The notes: generated from the sequence alone by a model not told the origin. Shown: positions 39,545 to 64,000, counted from the stretch's first letter. The stretch is DNA of 64,000 nt from Formicarius rufipectus (GCA_013399695.1 VXAU01001104.1:68071-132070), one strand, 5' to 3'. Made by a program: numbers and translations.

Positions 39545-40379
39545 GACTGCTCGTAAATACACGGACAAAACAATTACTCTATTTTCAAAACACACTGTAC
39601 AATGTTACATCCACAATATTTACAAACAAACCCACTGAATTGTGGCTGTGGAGGTCCCACCTGAGCACATTAAAGCCCAAAGCTCAGGAAGGATGAACAG
39701 TTCTTTAAATGAGAGTGTTTCTAAGAATTCTGTTGGGACACAGGACACTGAACTTGCCCTCTACTGTACCTTGGCAGGGCTGCCTGCAGAGCAACAGCAA
39801 GTTAAGTGAAAGGCAGGGGGCTGCACCTGGTCACTGCAACAAAATAGAGCCTTTCTTCAGTGCTTCCATTCCCTGGGGAGTCAGAGAAGAGGTCTGTGGG
39901 GACAAGGGGAGGGCTGGGATTAGCTACACTTCTTGGCAAGGCTGGGAGGATCTCATGGAGCAGCTTCAAGGACTGGGGCCAAACCTTCAGTTCGAGCGAA
40001 GCACTTCATGACAAAAACCAGCAAGGGCAGGAAAGCTTTACCAAATCATCACATTCCATCAAACCTCACCCCCAGAAAGCAAATCATTCCTTTTTCACTT
40101 GTTCTACATTCGATTGCAGCAAGGAATGGCTTCTCCCCTTAGCACCTGCTTCCTTCCCTGTATAGAGACCAGCATAGCTAACAGGGGAATTTCTCTTTCA
40201 AACCATTCTGATACGCTGGCAAAGATTTTAGGAACAAGCAGCACGATTTTGTGGATAACATTTAACCATATCACATTTGGCACTGTCTTTTCACCTCAAC
40301 TCTAAAACCAGAATTCAGACAAGGTGAAAAAGCAAAAAGTCACCACTTTCTGAGAATATTCCATTCTGTAAGGACCACC

Positions 40380-43300
40380 TCAGGCTTTCACTAAAAGGCA
40401 GAACATCACTTTGCTTTGACGAAAAGTCAATGCAAGTACAGCAAAGTTCAGACCCCCTGAACTCAGCATAAAACTGAATTTGCTTGAAGTGTGTGCCTTC
40501 ATTATTTCCTTTCACCACAAACATTCCTTACCTGAGTGGCTGGATGCCATGTGTTCAACTGGAGGGTTAGTACTAACTTGCCACACTGTTTTAACCTCCT
40601 TTGATCCGTGCCCACTGCTTATCTCCACCTTCCACATTTCAGGGTGTTCACTGAGAGAATAAAAATAAAAAACCATCAAAATTCAGTCACATCTGAATTT
40701 TAATGCTGCAGACACTGCAGTTTCTCTTACTTTTGATAGAACTTCTTCACTACCGCTGGTCTGATGGGCAGCTGAAACACGTGCTTCTCATTCAGAGGGT
40801 TTTCCTTGTAATACTTCATGCAAATCCTACAACAGATATCACCCAGTTGTTTTCTTTGGAGAAACGCTTGTGCAACCCTGCAGAGACCTTGGGCAAAATT
40901 AACCACATTCTCTCACATTTTATTATCTCCTTTAGTTTCCAATTCTTAGTCACAAAGCAGCATTTAGCAGCCAATCCCACTGCTCCTTCTGCAGCCTCAC
41001 TATCAGCAGCGTTAAGGAGGCTGCTTTTCCTAAGTGTTTCGTTACAACTGCCAAAGAATCTCTGCTTCTTATTGCTATTTAAGGAGAAAAAAGTAAAAAT
41101 GAAGTAGTTACTGTGTCAGAGGGAAGAGGTTCTCGTGCCTAAACTGCAGCAAGACTCTGCAGTTGACCATTATTTCCAGCATGTGGTGAAGCTTCTGAAC
41201 ACGATGAACTTGTTCCTGCAGATCCACGTCCGTGGAAATGAAATAATCCTGGAAGAGCAAAGAGCTGCTGCTCTGACCTCAGCACTCCATTCCACACACA
41301 CACGCATCCTCAGGGAACTAAAATCATCTTCCTGGGGCTTTGACAACCCAACATTTTAAGAGAGGCCCAGCAGACTTAACACAGTGGGAACAAAGGTTCA
41401 CTGCCCTGGCTGACAGTGACCTGGATCAGACACCCAGCTAATTACATGGGAATTAGGAAACAATGACATTCCTGCAGTTTGTTGTTCCCTCTCATGATGT
41501 GCAATTTGGTTTCTCAGCTGATAAGCATGACATGACCTGCATCCCCCACCATCAGCTAAGCATGCCCCCCACTTTATGCTGCTTTCAGTTTAAAAATACA
41601 ACTAAAGCATCTCACCAAGTAGGTTAATGTTGCAAGTTCCTGGCCTGTAAAATTAACAGGAGGAAAAAAAAAAAAATTAAAATTTAACACATAGGATCAG
41701 ATAAAATATAAGCAAGATCCAGGCAATCAAGGGAACTGTACCAAAGGAAAGTACAAAGTCACTAAGAATGTAATGCTATTTATTGCCATGACTGCTCATT
41801 CAAAAGAAGAAAAAAGCCCTGCCCAGTGGCATGGTAGAGGCATGATTTTTATTGACCACCAAGGCTGCACAGTGAAGAAACCCACCACACACTTTCACAC
41901 AACCACCCTCCTTGGGACATTCAGGCTTACAAGTGGTGAAAATAAAAAAAGCAAACGAGACAGAATGAAAACAGGATGACAGAACAAAACAGAAATGAAG
42001 GAGGTAACAACAGTGGTGAAACACAAAGTTGCAGCTCTTTTGAAACAAGTTAGTTGTTTTAAACTTTGAAACCCTGTACAGCTGAAAAGTTCTGTTATGA
42101 AGGAGCTGCAAACTGCACTGCAGCAGATGGGAACAGAAGAGAGACTGAGGTTACCAGAAAGTTGAGTATTTCCTGCATGAAATCCCTTTTCCTCTTGAAT
42201 TTCTGCTCACATTAACAGGGATCAGGCTCACCTATGAAAAAACTGACATAATCCTTCTTCATCTTATCCAGCCCAATCTCGAAGAGCATCTGAATGGGAG
42301 TGATGCCACTGAGGGAAACAGCCTCCATCTGCCCGTGATAGGACTGCTGAATCAATTTACGGAGGAAACTGCTGCTCCCCTGGTGAATCTAAACATGGAA
42401 AGTTTTCCTGGGATGGAACTGTGTGTGAAACATCACAGACACTGCTTAAAAGCACCCACCAGGGAAACAAAAACAAACTGTGACATGTGAAAGCAATTTA
42501 AAAACAGTAACACACAGAGAAGGGCAGCGAAGTGATCAGAACTATGTTCCACTTGACACTACTCCCAATTTGAAGGTTCAATCTGAAATACAAATACATA
42601 CCCAGGGCTGAATCTCACCACGTTCCAGGGACTTTATGACCAGTGTGAAACAGTCTACCAGCTCCTGATAGGAACTGACACCTTCCAAGACAAAGACACA
42701 GTATTTTAATTACCTGTCCAGGCCTTTTCTCTGGCTGTTAAATCATTAACAGGTCCACAAAGCAAACCCCTCAGTTAAAGGAGAGCTGAAGTGTCAGACT
42801 GCTCTGCCTGTGGTAACTTTGTCACATGGTGACTTCAAAAAGGGGTGCTCTAAAGAAACAATGATCAGAGAGCACTGAAGCGTGGATGACTCAGAGCATG
42901 GCAGGAGCAGATTGGCATAGCCAGATTTTGGCACCATTCTCTCTATACACTGAAAACAGTCCCTCAGATCTAGAAAGAAAAAAATGTTATGAAGTTTCAG
43001 TTTTAGTGCAGATGAATACTACCAGTTGTTTAGTGCAGTCAAATAAAATGAAATCTAGGATCTCCTGCTGGGGGCTGGCCTGCCTTTGTATGTTGTAAGA
43101 AAGTATATCATCTTGCATAGCTGAAATGAGCTCTTTGATAAAAGACTGTTGATACCAGGTTTCTAAAGCACTGATCAGTCCTTAGAACTCAGAAATCTAC
43201 ACCCCTTTCCCTGACAAAGCAATATGGGACAGCAGACACGGGAAAGAGGAGACTGAAAGGAAAACAGGTGGGACAAATCCCCTCAATACACTTACTCCTC

Positions 43301-46300
43301 ATTTTGCACCATAATTGTTCAGCAAAATCCAGGTCTCCTCTCTCACTGAAGATTGATTTTATGTAACTGTCCACTGCAGCTGTGTCACACTTGATTTTCT
43401 GAAAGAGGTTGTTGGTCTCCAATAAAAAAGGGTGCTTGAGATTCAAGAACCTCACCCATCTGAACTTCTCCAGAGATCAAAGCTGGATGCATCACTAATA
43501 CCTTCTCTTTTCCAGGGAAACTACCACTGCTTACTAATTTGGAAGCATATTTTTATTTCAAAGTGAGTCTGATCGTTTCCAGAATTACCACACTGGATAA
43601 CTAGCCTTGGCTGAGGGAGCAAAGCCTACTGTCAGAGGGCCTTCAGATCCCAGCCAAGTGTCATCTGCTCCCAGCAGTGCCCTGGGAGGGCAAAACCCAC
43701 ACATACAAATTCTCAGAGCAGAGAAGTACTCTCCTGCTATCCTGATACAGAATGTTTCTGGTTTAATTGACACGGAAAGTAACATTTTCAGCTATCAACA
43801 CAGCAGAAACAGAACAAGAGATCCATCATTCTTTACATCTATCTATTTACATATATAAATAACACACAAGACACAGTAAAAATCTGAAATAACTACAGTT
43901 CCATGAGAAATAACACAGCAACTGTTAGGAAATGGCACACACCTCTGTTTCATTCTTGTTCCCAGATGTACCATCTCCATCCAGCTTCTTCTTTAAATCT
44001 GGCATAGGAAAAAAACCCAACACATTTCAGCCCAATGAAAAAGTGTCATCAAGCCCACCACACTAATCCCCAGGCACAGCATTAACAAACAAATATTCTA
44101 AGAGACACAATGTGTTCATTTTACAAGTGGTTTTACTGGGTAGGGACACAATCTGAAAGAACTTTTCAAATGTATTCTGTATTATGATTACTTTTATAGA
44201 TGATATTAGGGCAAAGAAAAATGACAGATCCTTACAAGCTATCTGCGTACTCTGTGCATGTGGTCACAGCACCCAAATTAACAACTCCAGTTCTAATGCT
44301 TCAAAAATTGAAGGTGGAATTTCCTTTTATTTCTGTGAAATCCTTCTCCCAGTGGAACAAGCAGTCCTTACCAGTCAGGAATTCCTGGACCAGTTCCAGA
44401 GCTGATTCAGATTCCAGAGGCTCAGGCCACTCAGTCACACCTGTCTTCAAACCTTCAGCCAAAGCCTAAAGGCAGCAGGAAAATCAGAACACCAAATCAG
44501 TTCTTGCTGGAAGGTCTGCACAAGTCACACTTTGACTGGATGAGTTCTCCTCTTATATCCAAAACTAAGAGTCCACTCTGAGTTTAATTTAAAATAAAAG
44601 CTCAGATTTGCCTTTGAAACACCTGCTGAATGTTTAAATCAAGTGTGTTACTAACCATAAGTTGTCTGTGAGCGTGGGACTGGGATGTGTGCCCTGTACT
44701 TACGAGGAGCAGCTGCAGTTCCCGGAACACCTGGGACACAGGACTTCTGGGGTCCCCACACTCCAGGGCAATGTTCTGCAAGTCCCAGAAGGGAATGTCA
44801 GTTCCAGACCATAGAAATCAATGTCCTAAAGCTGTCACCACTGAAATGCACCTTAGCATCACTTAGAGTTTAGACTAGGAGCAGGGTTAGTTGGCCGTGT
44901 CTGTTACCCTTCACGCTGCTCATGATGTAAGCTGTGCAAAGAGTTTGGGTTTGCTTTTCCCATCTGCACTCACCAGTGTGGCAGCTGAAATCAGTGGGGG
45001 AGTCTCCAGAATCTTATCAACAATATTCCACGTAATATCAACATATATATTGCTTCCAGATTCTATAACTGTGTCCTCTATTGCAGCAACTTGGATCAGT
45101 TCATACTGAGCAAATCCTTTTGTTGTCACCTACAAAGAACAGATTTAAGAAATAAAAACAAACCCACCACAACGTTGATTGGTTTGTATGCAGGCAAAGT
45201 CACTTGAAAAGCATTTCACAAACACACAACAAAGGGTTCATATCAGACAAATGCATTCCAAACATTACATTCAGACAGTCTGCTGTACTATAGAATCACA
45301 CTAAGGTGAGTTTCTATATAGAATCTATAAAGCTTCCCAAACCAGCACTAGAAATCCCAAAACCGAGTTTTTAAACATAAACTGAAGAGATGGATGTAAA
45401 AACCTACAACAGATGAATGATGTCTTCTTTTATGTTCCATTTTGAGCTCTTCCAGGTTTGCAAAACAGGTTTTATCAGCTGTAGGACCTAGGAAAGAAAT
45501 GAGAATCAGAAAAACATCTGACACAACTCAAATGTGCCACTTAAAATTCATTCCCAATGCTCCATTTGGCCAAGCATGAATCCTGATACCCTTCAGAAAG
45601 CAGGGATTCTCCTTTCATTTGTCTCATTGATAAGAGCTGCTGTGAGCACAGAAATGTTCACTGGGAGTCAGAGGCTGTGTAAGAAGATGAATGGCAGCAG
45701 TTTGAATGTGCTGTTACTGCACCTGAGTGTAGGTCAGCCTGCACAGATAGAGGTGCTCTAACTATATTAAAAAGCTATTTCCCCCCACAGCACTCACTGA
45801 AAGCACCTTTTCTCTCTTTTTAAAACTAGGAATATAGAGAATTCCCAAGCCAACTCACACACAGACACCACTGTGACACCAGAATCCCCACATTTTCAAG
45901 CCTTCCTCCTTTAATTCCATGTGCAAGATCCAACCTCACCCTCACAAGAGACCACGTAGATGTTGATGCCTGTGATTTTCTTGGCAGCTCTGAGAGGCTC
46001 AGCTCCAATCCAGCAGGTATGCTCAGGATCACAACCATCACACCTGACCCACAGGGGAGGCAGCACACCCACCTCACTCAGCCCCAAGTGGGGCATGTTT
46101 GGATTCTGCACCATTGCATACAAGGAAACCAACTGCCTAGAAATAGGAACAGGAAGAAAATAAGACGCCAGCACCAGAGATAAAAGTATCCCTTGTTAAA
46201 ACTTGACTCCTCTCTACCATACTCTGTTAGCAGATTCAAATCATCTCACAAAAAGAATGCAGGATTATAACTCTTTTTAGATGAAGCACAATGAGGAAAG

Positions 46301-48311
46301 TATCACACCTGAAAATATATTCAATATAATATTTTGATTTAGATTGAATAATCTAAACCATAAAATTCAATATGATTTTAAGTTCATTAAAAGAATACAC
46401 TAGTTAAGCAAACCACATTTTGATACCATGGCTTGGTGCTTTAACAACACCACGGACTCCAATCAGATTTTTAATCTTTTTTTTTTAACATGTAGTTTAT
46501 CAAGAAAACAAGCACTGAAGTCTGAGGGAGCTTTTTTGCTCCCCTACACCCAGGGAATCCCATGAACCCCAAGGCACAGCTCACAAGTGCTTTTCCACTA
46601 CCTCATTTAGCTACTTTATGAAACACTTCCAGCCAGGAGGGGCCATTTTGCAGGATGAAAAACAATACAGGTGCTGAAAATATGGAAGAGAGAAAAAAGC
46701 TGCAAAATAAAGAAACCTTTGACACTTACTTTGCTCTTCCCACAGAAAGAGCTGCTGGGCCAGGACTCTCCTTTGACAAAAGCTCAGAGGGAGAAAGAGC
46801 TTCCTCTGTTTTTGATTCTTCCAGTGAGTCACTTTCTTCATTGGGTGTCTATAAGGAAAAGGTGGAGATAAGTCAAAAACTGCAGGATGTGTGAAAATAT
46901 TGGTGGGAATTCAAAAGTCTGGATGACATTTTAAAAACTTAACAACTGACACACACACACTTACTGCTTTCTGCAAAATGTACACTGGACTGTTTCCATT
47001 CCAAAACCTTTCAACAGGGCTTTTGCAGCTGCCACCAACCAGATAGATCTCTACATCACTCTGAAAAACATAACTGAAACATTTAGAAGACATTATATAG
47101 AAATGCTACATCCCAGTGATTTTTTTATACCAGAAACTGCAGAATCAGCTAATTCCAACCCCACTGCAACCATTCAAGAAGCACAGTCTTCTTTACCTGA
47201 GAACACTCCATGCCATGGGTGGATTCAAATCAACTGTGAAAATGCAACGACTTTCAACATTCAACCAATCCACACAGAGTTTAAATTCCAAAAGCTGATT
47301 CTAGGAGAGACTGAAAGTTGGTTCTCTAAACAAAGGTTCAGAGAATCTAAGCTATGAGGGAGCACTGAAGTGACAACTGCTGCCATCAGACACCCCCGAA
47401 ATGGAGAATGCCCAGTAACATCAACTATCAATCAATTGCTTCTTTGAATATCTCTAAATGCCATTGGGAGACATTTCAAAAGAAATCCCCAATCCTGTCT
47501 CAAGAATGAAAGAATCTCAATATTTACTTAAGCTTTCCCACACAGAGCAGCGTTGCCTGATTCTTTACATCTAGTCTGTTTTTCACATCACTATGTATTT
47601 AAATAGCTACCTGGGTTTATTTTTACACTATTACCAAATTAGAAAAATCCCACAATTAACCCAACCGTTAAAACAACCATCCTATGACTTTACCTCATAG
47701 AGATACCGATGTTCAGGGATACTCTCCCTTCCCTCTTCATATATTCTGAAAGAAAAAGAACCGCTGACAAACCTGACCTTTCCCCCTCAGCATCCCTAAT
47801 TAAAGGGCAAAATTAGCCACTCTCACTACACACCACAAGCACCGGCGCCTCGGTCACCTCCGGGACACCCCCGGAACCGATCCACACGGGAGCGGGACAG
47901 GGAACGGGGCAGGGAATGAGGCATTGTCGGGACGAGGAACGGGGCTGGGAATGGGATCGAGAATAAGGCAAGGGGAACGGGACCGGGACTGGGGCATTGC
48001 CGGGAATGGGACAAGGAACGGGACCGAGGCATTGCCGGGAATAAGAATGGGGCAGGGGGAAAGGGACAAGGAACGAGGCCGATCCCCAGCAGCGCAGGAT
48101 CCCGCCCAGCCCCAGCAACTGCCCCATAGTGTCCCACCGTCCCAGCAGCGCCCCCAGCCCCAGGAATAGCCCCGGGATTGCCCCACAATGTCCCACGGGC
48201 GCTGCAGCCCCCTCAGCCTCAGGAATACCCCCGGGATTGCCCCACAATCACCCACCGGCGCAGCAGCACCGCTAATTCGCCCCCCGCTCGCCGCCGCCGC
48301 TCCGCCGCCAT
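40380..48311 (-). CDS. ZWILCH: Zwilch kinetochore protein, 591 aa
   Basis: Subunit of the ROD-ZW10-Zwilch complex, which recruits dynein and the Mad1-Mad2 checkpoint to kinetochores. Eighteen coding exons on the minus strand join in phase: 48311-48256, 47745-47694, 47060-46965, 46848-46730, 46136-45940, 45487-45408, 45129-44974, 44775-44704, 44465-44372, 43998-43943, 43398-43296, 42681-42602, 42388-42232, 41644-41616, 41248-41112, 40826-40731, 40650-40532, 40456-40380. Diagnostic family segments include [71 protein letters not shown] and [17 protein letters not shown]. Exon 14 is a 29-bp micro-exon. The last exon (from a TTCAG acceptor) is the least certain, but it gives exactly the human length. 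The start ATG and first 18 residues are poorly conserved. The exon 1 donor lies in a 59-bp tandem repeat. Confidence 0.93.
47870..48085. repeat. GGGAACGGGAC-type minisatellite in ZWILCH intron 1
   Basis: Imperfect units such as GGGACAGGGAACGGGGCAGG and GAATGAGGCATTGTCGGGA recur about nine times with a period near 20 bp. They are purine-rich on +. The array is contiguous with the 59-bp repeats next to exon 1. Confidence 0.75.
48090..48270 (-). repeat. 59-bp tandem triplication spanning the ZWILCH exon 1 donor
   Basis: On the minus strand the authentic exon 1 end GCTGCTGCGCCG|GTGGGTG (48256/48255) is matched by GCTGCAGCGCCC|GTGGGAC (48197/48196) and GCTGCTGGGACG|GTGGGAC (48138/48137). Both are exactly 59 bp apart. 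Each is followed by ATTGTGGGGCAATCCC or a close variant, so exon end and intron start were duplicated together. Using the extra donors would add 59 or 118 nt and shift the frame. Confidence 0.88.
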
Positions 48312-48642
48312 CGGCGCCACAACTGAACGTCCCGCGGAGCTCTGTGAGGGGCGGGTGGCGCGCCGCGCTGGATCCCTCCGCCGAGAAGGAGTCCCTCTCT
48401 TTGACACGGGACTGAGAGGGACAGGAACGACCGGAGAGCTCGGGATGGGCCCTGAGAGACGCGCCGGGGCCGGGAACACCGTGGCCCTCACCGGAGCCGG
48501 GGCCAGAGCTGGGGTCGGGGGCCGACGGGGCGGGCACGGCGCGGAGGGACATGGATTTTAATTAAGGGAAGGCGACGCGTCCTTCCTTTTCCGGGCGGGG
48601 CGCGGCGCGGACGGGCGGGCCACGAGCAGCTCCGCCGGCGCC

Positions 48643-56720
<8,078 letters not shown>

Positions 56721-58567
56721 GAGAAAAATCAGAGATGGTTTTTAGTAGAGACTCAGGAATTTCTTCTTCATTCATTTAAAATTCACCACCTGATTTCCAT
56801 TTTGTGCTGTGTGTGGACATGAACTGTCTGGTATGTGAGACAGAGCCCAGGGAGGTGACACTGAGCAAGTGTCACAGGCTGGGCCCATCTTGACTCAGAT
56901 TTAAAGGAGTGAAAATGTGCTGCACAAATATGTAGCATAATCCATTCCACATTTAAAACCTAATGTAGCTTTTACAACATCCTTGTTTGTGGAAGGGAGA
57001 AGTAATTAATCAACCAGACTAATTTAACATGGACATTAAAAGCAATAACTCACCAGTTCTCATTTCCTGATGCTGACAAACACAATCAGGTGCTGAACCA
57101 ATGATTAGATCACCACCTCATTTGCCTAAACTGGGAATTTAAGATCCAAGGGGAGAACAGGTAGTCCAGGGTTGTCTCCAGCTTTCAGCTGCCATGTTTC
57201 CAGTTCCATGGAACACTGGAATTACTGCCAGTGCACTGGGAGTGCAGGTCCAGCATCAACAACCAAACTGAGCACAGCAGTGAGGTCTCTTTGTACCCAC
57301 AGGTGCTCTCAAGTACTGTCAGTCTGTCCAGTGAAGTACTTTCTACTTCCTGCTCTTCACAGTAGCAGCCAAGGAGCCTTTTATCTGTCCACAAATTGTA
57401 CAGTAAAAATTGGTGCTTGAATTAAGGGACTAATACTTTTAAATTGGTGTTATTTACTCCTTCTCTCACAGTAACCTCATAAATCAGTGCAGCTCCATCT
57501 GCTTTCATGTGATCTTCAAGGAGGAATTGAAGAATTTGTTACAAAGGGAAGATGATGTGAAGTCCCCCTCACCCTTTCTGTCCTTGGCAAAGGGGTCTGG
57601 TAAATCCCTGGTGTGGCCAGAACACACCACTGAGCCTCCAGTGAGTTCCTGCCCCTGGTTAACGAGATGTTGTTCGCTTGGCTCCAGTTTGGTTTGTAGC
57701 AATAGAAACTGCATGTTGGGCTGTAACTGTAGCTTTATCCTCTGCAGACTAATTGGGTTTGGAGGATCCTGGATGTCTTAGTGAAGGAGAGCAGAAGATT
57801 TAGCAAATCTTCCCCAAGAGTGACAGGTAAAAAACCCAGAAGTCTGAGCTGGAAGTGTCACGAGTGTCAGATAATTCCCTGCACTCAGTGTGTGAAGAGC
57901 TGGTTGGGAGGAGCTCAGGAGCCAACCTGCCCTTTCCTGGCACGTTTCAGCTCCAGAGGGTGAGTTTGACTGTTGGAAAGTGTTATTTGTGTCCAACACG
58001 GGGCAGGACAGTTTTCATGGATGTTTTCATGGCCTTTTGTGAATGAGCCTCTTGCTTTTGGGTTTAAACAGTTCTACTGCATGTTGCAATAAAGCTCTCT
58101 CCCTGCTGTCCTTGCAGTGTCCTACCTGTGCTTTTAGTGTCCCAATTATTGCGGGCTGGGGGGGGCCAACATAGAAAGTGGGAGTTACATCTCTAAAAAG
58201 GTGCTGTTCACACCCTGCACCTTCCTTTTACCATGGCTGCAGCACTGTGTGTAATCCAGGGGAAAAGCTCAAGGCAGGGTTGAATTTAGAGCCTGCCCAG
58301 CTGTCCCTCCTGCCCCAGTGCCAGGCCAGGCTGCAGGAACCTGTGAGACTTCCTGCCCTGCTGGGCTGAGGGAGGTTCTGCCCCTTTGAAATCGATCCTG
58401 GTGGCCACGTGGAAGTTCATGCCCAGGCTGATGGGGATTCCTTTTGGGAAGGAATTTCAGGCATTTCCTGAGCTGAAGGTCACTGTGAAGTGGAGTGACC
58501 AGGATTAAAGCCTTGGCTAAGTTGATTGAGTTTTAAAAAAAGCTTCAGGAAGTTACTTGATAATATA
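56721..58567. other. SNAPC5 3' flank / SNAPC5-MAP2K1 convergent interval
   Basis: No coding exon recognised. The SNAPC5 3' UTR must begin here, but its end is unclear. An AATAAA at 58088-58093 on + is a possible distal poly(A) site. The segment 57749-57850 duplicates part of SNAPC5 intron 1. Confidence 0.5.
57749..57850 (+). repeat. Copy B of a dispersed duplication around SNAPC5
   Basis: CTAATTGGGTTTGGAGGATC, CTGGATGTCTTAGTGAAGGA, GAGCAGAAG and GAGTGACAGGTAAAAAACCC match the block at 55834-55945 in order and orientation, with small gaps. Confidence 0.65.
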
Positions 58568-58573
58568 TTTATT
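58568..58573 (-). promoter_or_regulatory. Candidate MAP2K1 poly(A) signal
   Basis: TTTATT on + is AATAAA on -, about 790 bp past the MAP2K1 stop codon, which would make the 3' UTR about 0.8 kb. Earlier hexamers were not excluded. Confidence 0.4.
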
Positions 58574-59358
58574 AAGAGAACCCATTGCTAAACATCTGAG
58601 AGAATAAAACAATAAAGGATCTTCATACATTTTAGACACTAAACACAGTTGTCATGAATCTTTAGGTTAAAAGAAAGCAAAGTGCTTGGATCGTTGTCTG
58701 GATTCCATAGGACATTTCCAAGAGCTAACTTTTAAAAATCAATTAGAAGGACATCACTGAACCAAAGGAGGAGGATATGTTCGAAAAATAAATATAGAAA
58801 TATGAACAAGTCTACAGTTAGAACATTGCCCTGTACATTCCAAGAAATGCAGAGCTCTTGCCTTCTTCACCTGGAAAGAGAGATCTCTGAACAAGAGCAC
58901 AAGTGGAACCCTCAGGCCTAACCCTTCAGGGCCAGCTGGGCAGCAGCAAAGCTCGACAGACACTGGGAGCATCCCTATCCCGTTCTGCAGGGGACACCGG
59001 GGAAAGCGTGATTGAAGTACCAACGATTGACAGAGAGTCTTCAGAGAGTCCAAACAAGCTGGGAGGGGGGGCAAACCCCTCTCCCCAGGGATGTTTTCAT
59101 TAAGAAAGAATATCCATAGTCACCTAAAATCAGCAAGCACTGGAACTCACACAGCTCACGGTTTGGTCAGTAAACGAACGGGACCCGATACGATACCAAT
59201 TAGTTTAGGAGAGGACTGAAAACCGTTTGGCACATGCTATCAAGACATTCTTCCTCGAGAGGTGAAATACAGGTTGGAACAGGTAGAAGCTGAGGGGAGG
59301 GGGCCAGAGGAGCAGCGTTGTCCCCAGGAATGCTCCCCAGGGAGGAGTGTGGCCCAGC

Positions 59359-62570
<3,212 letters not shown>

Positions 62571-64000
62571 CTGTAGGAAAGAAGGAGGGGAGGAGAGGCA
62601 GCATTGGGACAAGGAATTAAAAACCTGCATTCTGCAATGAAACAGAGGAAGTCGAGGATGAAACCTCAGCTGATCAGTGTGACGTGCCCCGGTGAGTGAC
62701 TCAGGGGTGTTTTTCCTCGAAATCCCTCATCTGGAGTTCCAGGAGCTGCACAGACATGACACACCATCACTGCAGCTCTGAGGCTGTGTAGAAATGCTGC
62801 TGCTTTGCTGCTGGTTTGGTTCTTTAGCATAACATCCAAACGTTGCCACTATGCACACTGATGGGACAACTAAAGAGCAAGGCAGCAAACTGGGATGGGC
62901 AACTCAGGATTCCTCTGGTCTCCCTGAGAAGCTCCTCTGCAGAACCCTTGGATCCATTTTAACTAAGAGCACTCAAAGAAAATGTTCACTTTGCTTTCCT
63001 GTTCTCTTTTTTTTTAAAAAAACCAAATTCATATTGTACCAAAATGGTGCAGGTTCTTGCCTGACTTTATGCATATTTTGGAAAAATGCACATGTAATTT
63101 GAACCTCACTCCCACAGCAAGTGAGAATGCAGCACTGCTGTAAAGTCACCTCCCTCTGCCATGGTAGGTGATGATTTTGTTCAAATAGTTTTGTAACATT
63201 TATTGAGATTATATCTCAGCTTTCTCCTGTGCTCCACCTCAGTTGCTTCCAAAGTTATGTGGATAAACTACACAACTTCTGGACAAGAGATGAGATGCCC
63301 AAACCCAAAGACTTTCATAAAACATAAGTGTAAAGGAAGAAGCGAGGGGATGAGGAAAAGCAAGAAACAGAGAAAAAACCCATTGAGAAACAGAAATAAT
63401 CTAGAAATCTGTTCAAGTCAAACACTGTTGACTGAGCACACCCCCACATGGCAGCAAAGGATGCAACAATTCCATATGTCCATGAGCATGGAAAGGCAGC
63501 TCCTGCAAGAATAGGCACTTCAGGAACTTTCAAAGCAGAATCACCATCGTGGCTCGGTCTGTGCCAGGATGCCAGGGAGCAAAGCCACACCTCACTCTGC
63601 AGAAACAACACACCGAGGAAATGAGAGGGCAGACAGGAGGTGTCCCTCTCGACTCTTGGCTGTCCCTCCCTCTGCTGAGGGACAAAGGGGAGCCCCTTCT
63701 GGATGGAGCTGTGGCCTGGCTGGAGCTCCCCAGCGGCAGCCCCAGCTGGGCTGGAACACAAAGCACTCGGCGTCACGTCTGTCCCCAACACCGAGTGGCA
63801 AAAAGACAGTGCTGTCCTTGCCCTGACATGCAGGTCCCCTGCTGCACAGAGGCAGCACTAGGATGGTTTTTCCCTTCAAGTCTGAGCCCACACAGCTTTG
63901 ATCCTGCAGCCAGATCTCTGAGCCACTGCACGAGTTCCTTGTGCGCCGAGCAAGGTGTGAGAGGGACAAATCTGTCATTCCCACCAGCTGTGCCTGTGCC
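62571..64000 (-). other. MAP2K1 intron 6 (partial)
   Basis: No exon encoding the activation loop (DFGVSGQLIDS...) is found between the exon 7 acceptor and the window edge. This is therefore intronic sequence of the intron preceding the PERLQ exon. No repeat or RNA gene is recognised in it. Confidence 0.7.

Noticed and set aside
40315..40524. Alternative ZWILCH C-terminus in the long frame ending FLLFHLV
   Set aside because: It does not join in phase with the preceding exon from any clear acceptor. The TTCAG acceptor ending at 40457 gives an in-phase end and exactly 591 residues.

Overview
This window looks like nuclear DNA from a bird. It is intron-rich, carries fragments of the avian CR1 LINE, and contains solo endogenous-retrovirus LTRs with 5-bp target-site duplications. 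Its gene order LCTL > / < ZWILCH / RPL4 > / SNAPC5 > / < MAP2K1 is the human 15q22 order read in reverse. The species cannot be named from sequence alone; the LTR types recall songbird genomes (inference). Two assembly gaps (runs of N) are present: 13895-14083 and 26258-26740.

Layout. Positions 1-29.87 kb contain no protein-coding gene I can support. By synteny this should be the SMAD6-LCTL intergenic interval. It holds a 23-bp minisatellite (6.27-6.58 kb), two related LTRs in the same orientation (7.71-8.40 and 9.72-10.41 kb), CR1 pieces (12.1, 14.3 and 27.3 kb), GC-rich tandem repeats around the first gap, and an LTR interrupted by the second gap (26.16-26.89 kb). LCTL (13 coding exons, 566 aa) runs 29.87-38.44 kb on +. 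ZWILCH (18 coding exons, 591 aa) runs 48.31 to 40.38 kb on -, tail-to-tail with LCTL and head-to-head with RPL4. RPL4 (10 exons, 391 aa) runs 48.64-54.95 kb and hosts six box C/D snoRNAs in its first six introns (two U16, four U18). SNAPC5 (3 exons, 94 aa) follows at 55.23-56.72 kb. The last five coding exons of MAP2K1 lie on - at 62.57 to 59.36 kb, and the rest of that gene is beyond the right edge.

The exon joins were worked out by hand. Every internal intron starts GT and ends AG. All phases close, and the four complete coding sequences are whole numbers of codons. LCTL (566 vs about 567 aa) and ZWILCH (591 vs 591 aa) match the human lengths as I remember them.

The most unusual signal is a theme, not one gene: splice junctions caught inside repeats in three adjacent genes. 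LCTL exon 6 has its 5' splice site in a 70/71-bp triplication. ZWILCH exon 1 has its 5' splice site in a 59-bp triplication. RPL4 has a U18-plus-acceptor segment of intron 2 copied into intron 4, ending exactly at the copied acceptor. An antisense solo LTR also sits in RPL4 intron 6. No wholly new biological system is evident.
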